Assembly (NCBI RefSeq): GCF_001314325.1 | Contig: NZ_CP009429.1 | Location: 3,224,501-3,288,500, forward strand | Length of the DNA: 64,000 nucleotides | Reading direction: 5' to 3' | DNA from: Sphingopyxis macrogoltabida | GTDB lineage: Bacteria; Pseudomonadota; Alphaproteobacteria; Sphingomonadales; Sphingomonadaceae | In this document: piece after piece, positions 25,816 through 34,550 of the stretch | Layout of the letters: every line of letters starts with the position of its first letter | Position numbering within the stretch: the stretch's first letter is position 1 | Notes under the pieces: generated by a model | Databases searched by the model: none | What the model saw: the letters and a program-made list of their open reading frames with translations, nothing else | What the model was told of the DNA's origin: nothing | Made by a program: the position numbers and the translations under genes

Positions 25816-26672
25816 GCCGCCGCGCGCCACGATTGCGCCCGCTGCTGCTGCGCGGGCAACAGCGCGTCGGCGCGCGTCCATTCGAAATCGGCGAGCAGTT
25901 TCTTGAGCTTGCCAGCCATAGCCGACAAGCCGCTATAATGGCGTATCTTCGATTTGAGCGGCGCGTCGGCGACGCGCGGCTGGCCGGGGTCGATTTCCCA
26001 CGGGTGGAAATAGAGGATCGCGGGATGCCCCTCGGCATTCATCCGCGTGATCGCCCAGCGCGTGAAGCCATAGGGCAAGAGGCGCATGAAGCCGCCGCCG
26101 CCCGCCGCGAGCGTGCGCCCCGCAACGCGCGCGGTCGTCACCGGCCATTCGACGAGATCGCTGTCGGCCAACGGACGCCACGCATGGCGGGGGCTCGCAG
26201 GCCAGCCATAATGATCATGCGCCACCGGCGCGACGCTCGACGAATAGGCATAGCCCTGTTCGGCGAGGATCGGGTGCGCCCACGGCGTGCGCTGATCGAC
26301 CGAGAAGCTCGGCGCGCGATAGCCGCGGACCGGCACGCCGCCGATATCTTCCAGGATCGCCTGCGTTTTCTTCAGGTCGGCGGCGAATTCTTCGGCGGTC
26401 ATCGCGAAGACGCGCTTGTGGTCATAGCCATGGCTCGCGAGTTCGTGCCCCGCGGCAACAATCCGCCCGATCAGCGCCGGATAGCGTTCGGCGACCCAGC
26501 CCAGAGTGAAGAACGTGCCTTGCACGCCAGCCTCGGCGAACAGAGCCAGCACCGCGTCGCAATTCGCCTCGACACGGCATTCGAGGCCGTCCCAGTCGTC
26601 GCGGTCGATCGTGCGCTCAAAGGCGCCGACCTGGAACCAGTCCTCGACATCGACCGAGAGGCCGTTCTGCAT
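25812..26672 (-). CDS. XrtA-system polysaccharide deacetylase (DUF3473)
   Basis: A 286-residue NodB-type deacetylase. The metal and catalytic residues lie in SVDVEDWF at the N terminus and in SHGYDHKR, followed by RAPSFSVD. A C-terminal DUF3473 extension (YFHPWEIDPGQPR) marks the exosortase-A subfamily (TIGR03006). It would remove acetyl groups from the exported polysaccharide. No signal peptide is seen, so it may act before export. The start is ATG 26672. It follows the ATPase gene after 50 bases and overlaps the FemAB gene by four. Confidence 0.9.
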   Translation of the reverse strand: MQNGLSVDVEDWFQVGAFERTIDRDDWDGLECRVEANCDAVLALFAEAGVQGTFFTLGWVAERYPALIGRIVAAGHELASHGYDHKRVFAMTAEEFAADLKKTQAILEDIGGVPVRGYRAPSFSVDQRTPWAHPILAEQGYAYSSSVAPVAHDHYGWPASPRHAWRPLADSDLVEWPVTTARVAGRTLAAGGGGFMRLLPYGFTRWAITRMNAEGHPAILYFHPWEIDPGQPRVADAPLKSKIRHYSGLSAMAGKLKKLLADFEWTRADALLPAQQQRAQSWRAAA

Positions 26673-26722
26673 TGTCTCTCACCTTCATCGGCCCCGGCTC
26701 GTTTCCGGCCAAGCGATGGACG

Positions 26723-28126
26723 TCAGGCGGCCCAGACCTGCGACCGGGCCGGATTGGGCGCATTCTCCGGATCGCGTTCGACCCATTCGATCAACAAATC
26801 AAGCACCCGGCGCAGCGCCGCGTCCTGCTCGACCAGCCGTTCCTCGAGGCTCGCGATCTGCTGTTGCAGCGCTTCCAGATGCGCCGCGTCGACCGTGGCG
26901 GGTACCGCGACAGGCGTTTCGGCCGGGTTTTCCGCCGGAGTTTCGATCGCCGTTTCAGGCGCGAGTTCGAAAATGTCGGCCGACTCTTGCGGTCCGGTCT
27001 CCACTGCTTCCGTCGCAGGCGCAACGCCGAGCTGTTCGGCGACGAGCGACCGCGCTTCGGCGAAGCTCGGGCTGGCATAGGCAGGCGGCGAGGTGTCGGC
27101 AGGACCCGCGAAAGGCGGCCGTTCCGGAGCCGCCGGCGCATCGTCATAGACCGCCGAAGCCCGCGGCCATTCGAGCGGCCGTTCGATTTCTGCGCTCGGT
27201 TCCGCCACAGGGTCCGGCTCAGCAACTGCGGCCGCAATCGGCGCGGCAGCAACCTCTGCCTGTGCGACGACATCCTCGACCGGCAGCGGCGTCAGCGCCG
27301 CTTCGTCGATGCCGCGATCGGCCTCGATCTCGGCGACGACGGCGCGGACCTGCTGCCCGGTGATCCTGGTCATCTGCTCGACGGCGCCATAGAGGAGCAG
27401 ACGGCTGACCAGCACGTTGAGCTTGCGCGGCACGCCAGCGCTATAGTCAAAAATCTCCTCGAACGCGTCGGGGCTGAAGCTGGGGTTGCCGGTCCAGCCG
27501 ACCTTGCCGAGGCGGTGCAGGATATAGGGCTCGACTTCCTCGGGCTCCATCGGGTCGAGATGGTGCGTCGCGATCACCCGCTGGCGAAGCTGTTCGAGCG
27601 TCGGCGAGTGGAACAGCGTCTGGCGGAATTCGGGCTGGCCGAGCAGGAAGATTTGCAGCAACGAATGGCCGCCGAGCTGGAAATTCGACAGCATGCGCAG
27701 TTCTTCGAGCGCCGAAATGGCGAGGTTCTGCCCTTCGTCGACGATCAGCAGCGTGCGGCGCCCGGCGCGGGCCTGTTCGCGCAGATATTGCTCCATCGAG
27801 CGCAGCAGTTCGGCCTTGCTCTCGGTTTCCCATTCCAGCCCGAACTGTTCGGCGACGAGGCGCAGCAAATCGTCGCCTTCGACCTGCGTCGACACCAGCT
27901 TGACCGCGGTCAGGCGATTGGGGTCGATCGTGTTCATCAGATGGCCGACCAGCGTCGTCTTGCCCGCCCCGACATCACCGGTGATGACGATGAAGCCTTC
28001 GCCCTGCGCAAGGCCGTAACCGAGGTAGGACATCGCCTTGCGGTGCGTGCCGCTCTCGAAATAGAAATGCGGGTCAGGCGTCAGCTGGAACGGGCGGCCG
28101 GTGAAGCCATAAAACTGATCGTACAT
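26723..28126 (-). CDS. XrtA-associated AAA-type ATPase
   Basis: A 467-residue protein starting MYDQFYGFTGRPFQLTPDP. This is the ExeA-like form of exosortase-associated ATPases (TIGR03015). Walker A is at residues 50-58 (GDVGAGKTT) and Walker B near 126-131 (LLIVDE). The AAA domain ends near residue 290. An Ala/Pro/Glu-rich linker and a short coiled coil (LEALQQQIASLEERLVEQD) follow. It probably powers or regulates the export machinery at the inner membrane. It follows the outer-membrane protein gene after 21 bases. Confidence 0.92.
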   Translation of the reverse strand: MYDQFYGFTGRPFQLTPDPHFYFESGTHRKAMSYLGYGLAQGEGFIVITGDVGAGKTTLVGHLMNTIDPNRLTAVKLVSTQVEGDDLLRLVAEQFGLEWETESKAELLRSMEQYLREQARAGRRTLLIVDEGQNLAISALEELRMLSNFQLGGHSLLQIFLLGQPEFRQTLFHSPTLEQLRQRVIATHHLDPMEPEEVEPYILHRLGKVGWTGNPSFSPDAFEEIFDYSAGVPRKLNVLVSRLLLYGAVEQMTRITGQQVRAVVAEIEADRGIDEAALTPLPVEDVVAQAEVAAAPIAAAVAEPDPVAEPSAEIERPLEWPRASAVYDDAPAAPERPPFAGPADTSPPAYASPSFAEARSLVAEQLGVAPATEAVETGPQESADIFELAPETAIETPAENPAETPVAVPATVDAAHLEALQQQIASLEERLVEQDAALRRVLDLLIEWVERDPENAPNPARSQVWAA

Positions 28127-28147
28127 CGCTAAATCCTTCGTTCCGGA

Positions 28148-29860
28148 TCAGAAGCTGTATCGCATGCCGACAAGCGCCGATCCGATAAGTTCGCTGTTGA
28201 AGCCTTCCTGGTCGAACGCCGTCAGGCTGGCCGCGGCGTGGCCGGTCAGGCCGCGCCAGAGCCGCCGCGAATAAGCGGCCGAAACGCCCGCCGACTGGAC
28301 ATTGGCGGCACCCGGCGCACCATTGTCGAAATAATTATAATAGGCGGCAAGAGTGAGGTCGGAATCGCGGTCGAGCTGGCGGCCCGCCGAGAGGAAGAGA
28401 TAATAATTCTCGTCGATCACGCCATTGAGGTCGGAAATCGCCGACAGGCCCGGCAGCAGCAGTTTGCGGCGATCGTAACCGGCGCCGACACCATAGCTCC
28501 AGCCACCGAGGCGCGATGAAAATACCGCCTGCACGCCGCGATTGCGGAACTGCGCGGTGGTCGTGTTGCCGAGCTGATTGGCTAGGCAGCCGCCGCCCTG
28601 ATCGCCGAACACGCACGGGTTGATGCTGCCGTCGACAGGATTGCGGATCGGATCGAATTGGGTCGGCAGTGCGGCGAGCCCGCTCGACAGGCCGCGCGCA
28701 AAGCTCGACAGCCCGTCATAGACGCCGACCGACAGGGTTGCATGGTTGGCGCGATAAGTGAAGCTGCCGGTATAGATGGTGTCGCCATAGCGGCGGCCGA
28801 CCTTCGCGGTGAGCGCCGTGCGGCGGTTCGGCTGCCACATCACGCCGGCGTCCCAGATCAGCCCGTCGGTATCGAAGGACAGCTCGCGCGGCTTGGACTT
28901 GTCGGTGATGAAGCGGCCGTTCGCGTCGCGGACGGGCACACCGTTCGCATCGACCACCGGATCGCGCTGGCCGATTTCGATGTCTTCGTAGCCGACACCG
29001 CCGAGCAGCGCGAGCGTCGGCCCGATCGGCACGGTCACGTCGGCGCGCGCAAATTTGCCTTCGTACCGTTGATCGAGCTGGCTGGCGTCCTCGCGTTGGT
29101 AGCCGCCCGACACCTGCCAGCCGAACGGCAGGTCGCCGGGCCTGGCCCCGACGCTGGCCCACGCGACATGGTTCGTCGAGCTGTCGAAAATGTCCTGCGC
29201 CGTCACGCCGGGAGGCGTCGGGTCGTCGACGTCGATCTTGGTGTAGCCGAAGCGATAACCCGCCCCGACGTCGAGCCCGCCGATGCGGCGCGCGAAGGTC
29301 GGGCCGGCATAAACCGAGTAGAGATTGGAGACGTTGGTTCCGTCGCGCAGGAAGACGCCGGTGTCGCCGCCATAACCATCGGCGCGGGTCCGCGTCGCGA
29401 GTGCCCCGGCTTCGAGGTTCAGCCCGCGCGCCGCTTCGATCCTGCCGCGCGCAAGACCGCTCAGCGAGCTCGAATTGCCGAGCCCGCCCGATTCGCCGAT
29501 GCGATATTCATAGCGAACGCTGCCCGCGAGTTCGGCGCGGCGCGTCACGATCGACGCGTCGACCCCGGCCGCGAGCGTCGTATAGGTGAGCACATCCCCG
29601 TCGCCCTTGAGATCGGCGGACAGAACCTGTCCGACCTCGAGATAGGGGCTGACATTCACCTGCTTCTTCGCACGCCGACGCTCGGCGCGCGCCTCGCTGC
29701 GCCCGCCTTCGCTTGAAGATGCAGCAGGGCCACCCGCCGACGGCGCATCGCCGCTCGATCCCGGATCGCCCGAAAATTGTGCGTGCGCGCTCGTTGCCGT
29801 CCCGGCAAGCAGCAAGGCAGCCAGCGTCCCCACACGACGCATGGTGGTTTTGGTGCGCAT
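28148..29860 (-). CDS. XrtA-system outer-membrane beta-barrel protein (TIGR03016 type)
   Basis: A 570-residue exported protein. The signal peptide is cut after AHA-Q near residue 27, a low-complexity Gly/Ser/Glu segment follows, and many amphipathic strands run to the end (LIGSALVGMRYSF with terminal Phe). It fits the exosortase-A-associated outer-membrane family, presumably the pore or anchor for the polymer. The start is ATG 29860, with AGGAGG nine bases upstream and a one-base overlap with the kinase stop. An earlier in-frame start would read through the kinase end. Confidence 0.88.
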   Translation of the reverse strand: MRTKTTMRRVGTLAALLLAGTATSAHAQFSGDPGSSGDAPSAGGPAASSSEGGRSEARAERRRAKKQVNVSPYLEVGQVLSADLKGDGDVLTYTTLAAGVDASIVTRRAELAGSVRYEYRIGESGGLGNSSSLSGLARGRIEAARGLNLEAGALATRTRADGYGGDTGVFLRDGTNVSNLYSVYAGPTFARRIGGLDVGAGYRFGYTKIDVDDPTPPGVTAQDIFDSSTNHVAWASVGARPGDLPFGWQVSGGYQREDASQLDQRYEGKFARADVTVPIGPTLALLGGVGYEDIEIGQRDPVVDANGVPVRDANGRFITDKSKPRELSFDTDGLIWDAGVMWQPNRRTALTAKVGRRYGDTIYTGSFTYRANHATLSVGVYDGLSSFARGLSSGLAALPTQFDPIRNPVDGSINPCVFGDQGGGCLANQLGNTTTAQFRNRGVQAVFSSRLGGWSYGVGAGYDRRKLLLPGLSAISDLNGVIDENYYLFLSAGRQLDRDSDLTLAAYYNYFDNGAPGAANVQSAGVSAAYSRRLWRGLTGHAAASLTAFDQEGFNSELIGSALVGMRYSF

Positions 29861-30876
29861 TATGACGCGCCTCCTTGTCCGTAATAGGTGCCGAAACGGC
29901 GGCCGCCTGGCGAATATTTCACGCCGTTGAGGAGCAGCTGGATATGCGGACACGCGCCCATCAGGCCGATCGCGTCGCGCAGCGAGGATTCGAGCGTTTC
30001 GTCGGCGCGTACGACCATGATGAGCTGGCCGACATGCCCCGCCAGCACCGCTGCGGGCGAAGCCGCAAGCACTGGCGGAGAATCGAGGATCAGGATGCGG
30101 CCCGGCGCCCCGGCTTCGAGCTGGCCGAGCAGCGCCTCGGTCCGCGCCGAAGCGAGCAGTTCGGTGTCATGCATATGCTGCATGCCCGCCGGCATCACCT
30201 TCAGCCCCGCGATGTCTGTCTGGATCATGCAGTCGCCGAGCGGCAGGTGCGGATCGGCGAGCGCGTCCATCAAGCCGGGACCGTCCTCCAGCCCCAGCGC
30301 GTCGAGCACGCTCGGCTTGGCGATATCGGCATCGATCAGCAGCACATCATGGTCGGCCTCGACGGCGAGGCTGAGCGCGAGGTTGACCGCCGAAAAGGTC
30401 TTGCCCTCGCCGGGGTTAGCCGAGGCGATGAGCACGCGGTGGCCGCGCGGCACCACGGGGCGGTTCGGGGTGCCAGCGAAGTTGCGGATGATCTCCCGCT
30501 TCACGATACGATATTCTTCGGAAATACCCGTCACCGGCGCACCGGGAACGATCATCCCCCGCGCGGCGAGGCGGTCGCGATCGATGCGCCCCTGCCGGGT
30601 CGGCACGATCGCCGGAGCGGCGCGCGCGATATCCTTGCGCGGCGACGGCTTAACCGTCGGCGCCGGATCGACGGCGGGCGCTTCGGGCCCGAGGATTTCG
30701 GCCGCGGGCGCTTCCGCCTTCGGTTCGTCCTTGGGCTTCTTCGCCTTCTTCACCGGCTCGGGCGGCAGGTTCGACACGTCGATCGTCGGCGCATTGGCCG
30801 CGGGATCGATACCAAACATGTCGGCAGCGCGTTCGAGGAGCGAGGGCGGGCGCTTGACGGGGCGTTGATCGGTCAT
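29860..30876 (-). CDS. XrtA-associated tyrosine autokinase (CpsD/BY-kinase type)
   Basis: A 338-residue bacterial tyrosine kinase. A Pro/Lys/Ala-rich N-terminal segment of about 100 residues comes first. The kinase domain then shows Walker A (ANPGEGKT, residues 153-160) and Walker A-prime (LLIDADIAKPSV). It ends GTYYGQGGAS, a short tail with only two Tyr for autophosphorylation. It should control polymer length together with the Wzz-like partner encoded just upstream. ATG 30876 is chosen for the GGGGGA seven bases before it; GTG 30894 overlapping the wzz-like stop is possible. Confidence 0.9.
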   Translation of the reverse strand: MTDQRPVKRPPSLLERAADMFGIDPAANAPTIDVSNLPPEPVKKAKKPKDEPKAEAPAAEILGPEAPAVDPAPTVKPSPRKDIARAAPAIVPTRQGRIDRDRLAARGMIVPGAPVTGISEEYRIVKREIIRNFAGTPNRPVVPRGHRVLIASANPGEGKTFSAVNLALSLAVEADHDVLLIDADIAKPSVLDALGLEDGPGLMDALADPHLPLGDCMIQTDIAGLKVMPAGMQHMHDTELLASARTEALLGQLEAGAPGRILILDSPPVLAASPAAVLAGHVGQLIMVVRADETLESSLRDAIGLMGACPHIQLLLNGVKYSPGGRRFGTYYGQGGAS

Positions 30877-30890
30877 TTTCTTGTCCCCCG

Positions 30891-32438
30891 TCACGCGACC
30901 ATGCCGCGCTGGATAAATTCGGCGACGAGCAGCAGCACATAGAGACCAACGAGCGCGCCGCCTCCGCCCGCGAGCCAGACGAGCCGCTTCTTGCGCTCGA
31001 CATGACGTTCGGGGGTCACCACCTCGGTGATCGAACCGATCACCGGCAATCCGCTCGCACGTTCGAGCTTCGCCGCGGTCGCATAGCTGGTGCGGACCTG
31101 GCCGAGGCCAAAGGCCACCGCGATCCCGCCGCCGATGCCGGCGAACAGCACGAGCGTCAGGAACAGCGGCCGGTTGGGCGCCGCAGGACTGGTCGGCTTC
31201 GACGGCGGGTCGAGCAGCTCGATCTTGATCGCGTCGGTTTCGGTCTGCACCTCGCCGCGCATCCGCACCTGTTCGCGCTGGGTGAGCAGCCGGTCATATT
31301 GCGCCTTGAACGCGGTATATTCGCCGTTGATCCGGTCATATTCGGCGGCGATGCCGGGGTTCTGGATCTGCTGCGTCGTGATCTTGGCGATGTCGCCGGT
31401 GAGCTGCGCCTTGCGCGACGACAGCGCGCTCACCGTCGCCTGACGTTCGGCACGCATCGCGGCGAGCGACGCATAGGCCGGGTTCTGCGCATTGCCACCG
31501 CCCCCGCCGCCCGTACCTTCGCGATCGGCGATGGCTTTCAGCGAAGCGATCTGGCTCTTGAGCGCGATGACGTCGGGGTGCGCGTCGGTCAGCCCGCGCG
31601 CGCGCATCGCCGACAATTCGCCCTGCGCGCCGGCAAGCTGCTGCCGCGCGACGCCGCCGCCGACGCCGCCCATGCCGGGGACGTTGATCGTCGCCGGGGT
31701 CGAAGCGAGCTGGCCGTTGGCGGCGGCAAGCTGCGCCTGCGCCGACACGAGCTGCGAATCGATCTGGTTGAGTTCGGCGCGTGCTGCATCGACGCGCTGT
31801 GCGGGCGATCCGGCGCCGCCGGGGATCAGGCCGATATTCTGCGCCTCGAAGGCGGCGCGGCGCGCTTCGACCTCGCGCAGCGCCTTTTCGCGGTCGGCGA
31901 TCTGCGAATCGAGGAATTTCAGTCCCTCGCGCGCGTTCATCCGGCCACCGCGCAACTGGTCGTCGCGGAACACGGTGATCAGGCTGTCGAGAACCCCCGA
32001 CGCGAGCTTCGCATTATCGGCATCGGACAGGCTGCCGACCCCGACAGATGAGGTGATCTCGAAGATATTCTGCTGCTGCGGGACGACCTTGATATTCTTT
32101 TGCAGCATCGCGACGGCGCCCGCCTTTTCGCGGTCGCTGGCACCCGCCGGAAGCAGGCCGGTCGTGATCGCAACCTTTTCGAGGTTGCGCGCGCTGGTCA
32201 GCGTTTCGCGGATCTGGTCGATTTGCTGATTGCCGCCGAACGACCCGGCCTGCCCGTCGTCGGGCAGGATCTGGTTGATGTCGACGAGCAGCCGGGCGCG
32301 TGAATCATAGCGGTTCGGGATCGACGCGATCGCCAGCCAGCCGAGAATGCAAATCCCCCACGCGACGCCGAGCACCAGCCAGCGGCGCGTCCAGACGCTG
32401 TGCAGCGCCACCCGGAATTCGTCGTAGAGGCTGTTCAT
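30891..32438 (-). CDS. XrtA-system chain length determinant (Wzz-like)
   Basis: A 515-residue inner-membrane protein. A transmembrane segment lies near residues 20-38, a long periplasmic coiled-coil region follows, and a second transmembrane segment lies near residue 425. A third hydrophobic stretch lies close to the end. This is the TIGR03007 pattern, in which the partner kinase is encoded next door. A Gly/Ala-rich loop (GGGGGGNAQNP) interrupts the coiled coil. It sets polysaccharide chain length and forms the periplasmic part of the export complex. It follows the export lipoprotein gene after 51 bases. Confidence 0.92.
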   Translation of the reverse strand: MNSLYDEFRVALHSVWTRRWLVLGVAWGICILGWLAIASIPNRYDSRARLLVDINQILPDDGQAGSFGGNQQIDQIRETLTSARNLEKVAITTGLLPAGASDREKAGAVAMLQKNIKVVPQQQNIFEITSSVGVGSLSDADNAKLASGVLDSLITVFRDDQLRGGRMNAREGLKFLDSQIADREKALREVEARRAAFEAQNIGLIPGGAGSPAQRVDAARAELNQIDSQLVSAQAQLAAANGQLASTPATINVPGMGGVGGGVARQQLAGAQGELSAMRARGLTDAHPDVIALKSQIASLKAIADREGTGGGGGGNAQNPAYASLAAMRAERQATVSALSSRKAQLTGDIAKITTQQIQNPGIAAEYDRINGEYTAFKAQYDRLLTQREQVRMRGEVQTETDAIKIELLDPPSKPTSPAAPNRPLFLTLVLFAGIGGGIAVAFGLGQVRTSYATAAKLERASGLPVIGSITEVVTPERHVERKKRLVWLAGGGGALVGLYVLLLVAEFIQRGMVA

Positions 32439-32489
32439 CGGTCGGGGTCAGTCCTTGGGGGTTGATCGGGAGGCGCGCGCCGGGCTGCG

Positions 32490-33146
32490 TCAGAACATGC
32501 TTTCGGGAATGATGATCACATCACCCGGCTGCAGACGGACGTTCGCCTTCACATCGCCGCGCTTTATCAGGTCGTTAAGCCGCAGCCCATATTCATGCTG
32601 CTTGCCGCTGCCCTTGTCGTAACGGACCAGCCGCGCCTTGTTGCCCGCCGCATATTCGCCGAGCCCGCCGACCGCAATCATCGCGTCGAGCACGGTCATA
32701 TTGGCGCGGAACGGGATCGATGCGGGCTTTTCGGTCGCCCCGACGACCCGTACCTGCTGCGAGAAGGTGCTGTTGAAGCTGGTGACGATCACGCTGACAA
32801 TCGGATCGGTGATATATTGGCTGAGCTGCAGCTTGATGTCCTGCTGCAGCATCGTCGGCGTCTTGCCGACCGCGGGCATGTCGGTGATCAGCGGGGTCGT
32901 GATGCGCCCGTCGGGCCGCACCTGCACCTTGCCGCCCAGTTCGGGGTTGCGCCACACGAAGATCTGGAGCTCGTCGAGCGGACCAATGATATATTCCTCG
33001 CCCGGCCCTTCCTGATTGGCGACGAAGCTCGCGCTCGGCAGTTGCGGTGCCGTGCCGACGCCGCCTGCACAGCCCGTCAGCGCGGTCGCGGCGATGCCGG
33101 AAAGCAGGGCCGCGCGCGCGGCACCAAGCGGGGAGAAGCAAGCCAT
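32490..33146 (-). CDS. XrtA-system polysaccharide export lipoprotein (Wza-like)
   Basis: A 218-residue lipoprotein. The signal peptide ends in the lipobox LTGC with Cys26, then a polysaccharide export sugar-binding domain (IGPLDELQIFVWRNPELGG) and SLBB-type repeats follow (TIGR03027 type). It should form the outer-membrane channel of the XrtA polymer exporter. ATG 33146 has AAAGGTGAT upstream; an in-frame start 45 bases earlier would delay the signal peptide. A 174-base gap separates it from the decarboxylase gene, so a promoter probably lies there. Confidence 0.93.
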   Translation of the reverse strand: MACFSPLGAARAALLSGIAATALTGCAGGVGTAPQLPSASFVANQEGPGEEYIIGPLDELQIFVWRNPELGGKVQVRPDGRITTPLITDMPAVGKTPTMLQQDIKLQLSQYITDPIVSVIVTSFNSTFSQQVRVVGATEKPASIPFRANMTVLDAMIAVGGLGEYAAGNKARLVRYDKGSGKQHEYGLRLNDLIKRGDVKANVRLQPGDVIIIPESMF

Positions 33147-33320
33147 ATTCGTATCACCTTTCGAGCGGCTGGCCCCGTCGCAGCAGGGCAACCCCTTACC
33201 ACGACAGCCATTGCGTCAGGATCAGCCATGCTCGAAAAGGGTGAACATACCGTTAGTATTGGAATAAGTTTGGACCGCACCCGTCGCAAACTGTGCCGTA
33301 TTGACACAATTCTGCAATGA

Positions 33321-34550
33321 TCAGACGAGCATCTCGCGCGCCGGCCCCTGCCCGAGAAAAGTCGCCGGGCTCGCCGAAGCGCCATAGGCACCGGCCTGAA
33401 ATACCGCAATCAGGTCGCCGACATCGGCGCGCGGCAATGCGACCTGGTCGCCGAGGCGGTCGAGCGGGGTGCAGAGGCAGCCGACGACCGAAACCGTCTC
33501 GACCGCCTCGCCGCCGAAGCGGTTCGCGACGGCGATCGGATAGTTGCGGCGGATCACCGTCCCGAAATTGCCGCTTGCGGCGAGCTGGTGGTGGAGCCCG
33601 CCGTCGGTGACGAGGAAGGTCTCGCCATGGCTGACCTTCCGGTCGACGACACGGGTCAGATAAACCCCGGCCTCGGCAACGAGCCAGCGGCCAAGTTCCA
33701 TCGCGAAGCGGCTGTCCTCAAGCGCCCGGTCGCGCGCGTCGAGCGTCTCGGCAAGCGCCGCACCAACCGCGGCAGCATCGACCGCCTTGTCGCCGGGGAA
33801 ATAGGGCACCCCCATCCCGCCGCCGAGGTTGACGAGCGGCGGCACCGCGCCGGCCTCGTCGGCCAGCCGCGCCGCCAGCGCGACCGTCTGCGCCTGCGTC
33901 TCGGCGATCGCCGCGGCATCAAGTGCCTGCGATCCCGCGAAGATATGAAAGCCCTGCCAATCGGCCCCGGCGTCGATCAGGCGGCGCACCAGCGCCGGCA
34001 CCTCATCGGCATCGACCCCGAACGGCTTGGCGCCGCCGCCCATCTTCATCCCCGATCCCTTGAGATCGAAGTCGGGATTGACCCGTACCGCGAGCTTCGG
34101 CGTCACGCCGAGCCGCGCGCCGATCGACAGCGCGCGTTCCGCTTCGCCCGCCGATTCAAGATTGAGCGTCGCGCCCGCCGCAATCGCTGCTTCGAGTTCA
34201 CGGTCGCGCTTGCCGGGCCCGGCAAAGCTGATGTGGTCCGCCGCCATGCCGCTGGCGAGCGCCGCCTTGAGCTCGCCGCCCGACGCGACATCGAACCCGT
34301 CGACCAGCCGCGCCATATAAGCCAGTAACGGCGCATAGGGGTTCGCCTTCATCGCGAAATGCAACTGGACATTATCGGGCATCGCCGCCCGCCATTCGGC
34401 GACGCGCGCGGTCAGCAGTGCGCTGTCATAGACGAACAGCGGCGTGTCGCCCGCGGCATCGACCAGCGCCTCGGCGCGGTCGCTGCCGATCATCAGCATG
34501 CCGTCGTCGTCGGCCGTAAAACCGGGCGGGATCGGACCGTGCGGCTTCAT
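33321..34550 (-). CDS. XrtA-associated PLP-dependent decarboxylase
   Basis: A 409-residue fold-type III decarboxylase like diaminopimelate or ornithine decarboxylases. The PLP lysine is Lys68 in FAMKANPY, GGGMGVPY binds phosphate, and the C-terminal Cys is in CLCTPLD. It belongs to the exosortase-A-linked group (TIGR03099). With the acyl-CoA ligase and carrier protein it may make an amino-acid-derived decoration. ATG 34550 overlaps the ligase TGA as ATGA, with GGAGGTGA in front. The amino acid it uses is unknown. Confidence 0.9.
   Translation of the reverse strand: MKPHGPIPPGFTADDDGMLMIGSDRAEALVDAAGDTPLFVYDSALLTARVAEWRAAMPDNVQLHFAMKANPYAPLLAYMARLVDGFDVASGGELKAALASGMAADHISFAGPGKRDRELEAAIAAGATLNLESAGEAERALSIGARLGVTPKLAVRVNPDFDLKGSGMKMGGGAKPFGVDADEVPALVRRLIDAGADWQGFHIFAGSQALDAAAIAETQAQTVALAARLADEAGAVPPLVNLGGGMGVPYFPGDKAVDAAAVGAALAETLDARDRALEDSRFAMELGRWLVAEAGVYLTRVVDRKVSHGETFLVTDGGLHHQLAASGNFGTVIRRNYPIAVANRFGGEAVETVSVVGCLCTPLDRLGDQVALPRADVGDLIAVFQAGAYGASASPATFLGQGPAREMLV

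Noticed and set aside
33147-33320. Small gene in the gap between the decarboxylase and the export lipoprotein
   Set aside because: No frame has a start with a ribosome site and convincing codons; the less GC-rich sequence looks more like a promoter region.
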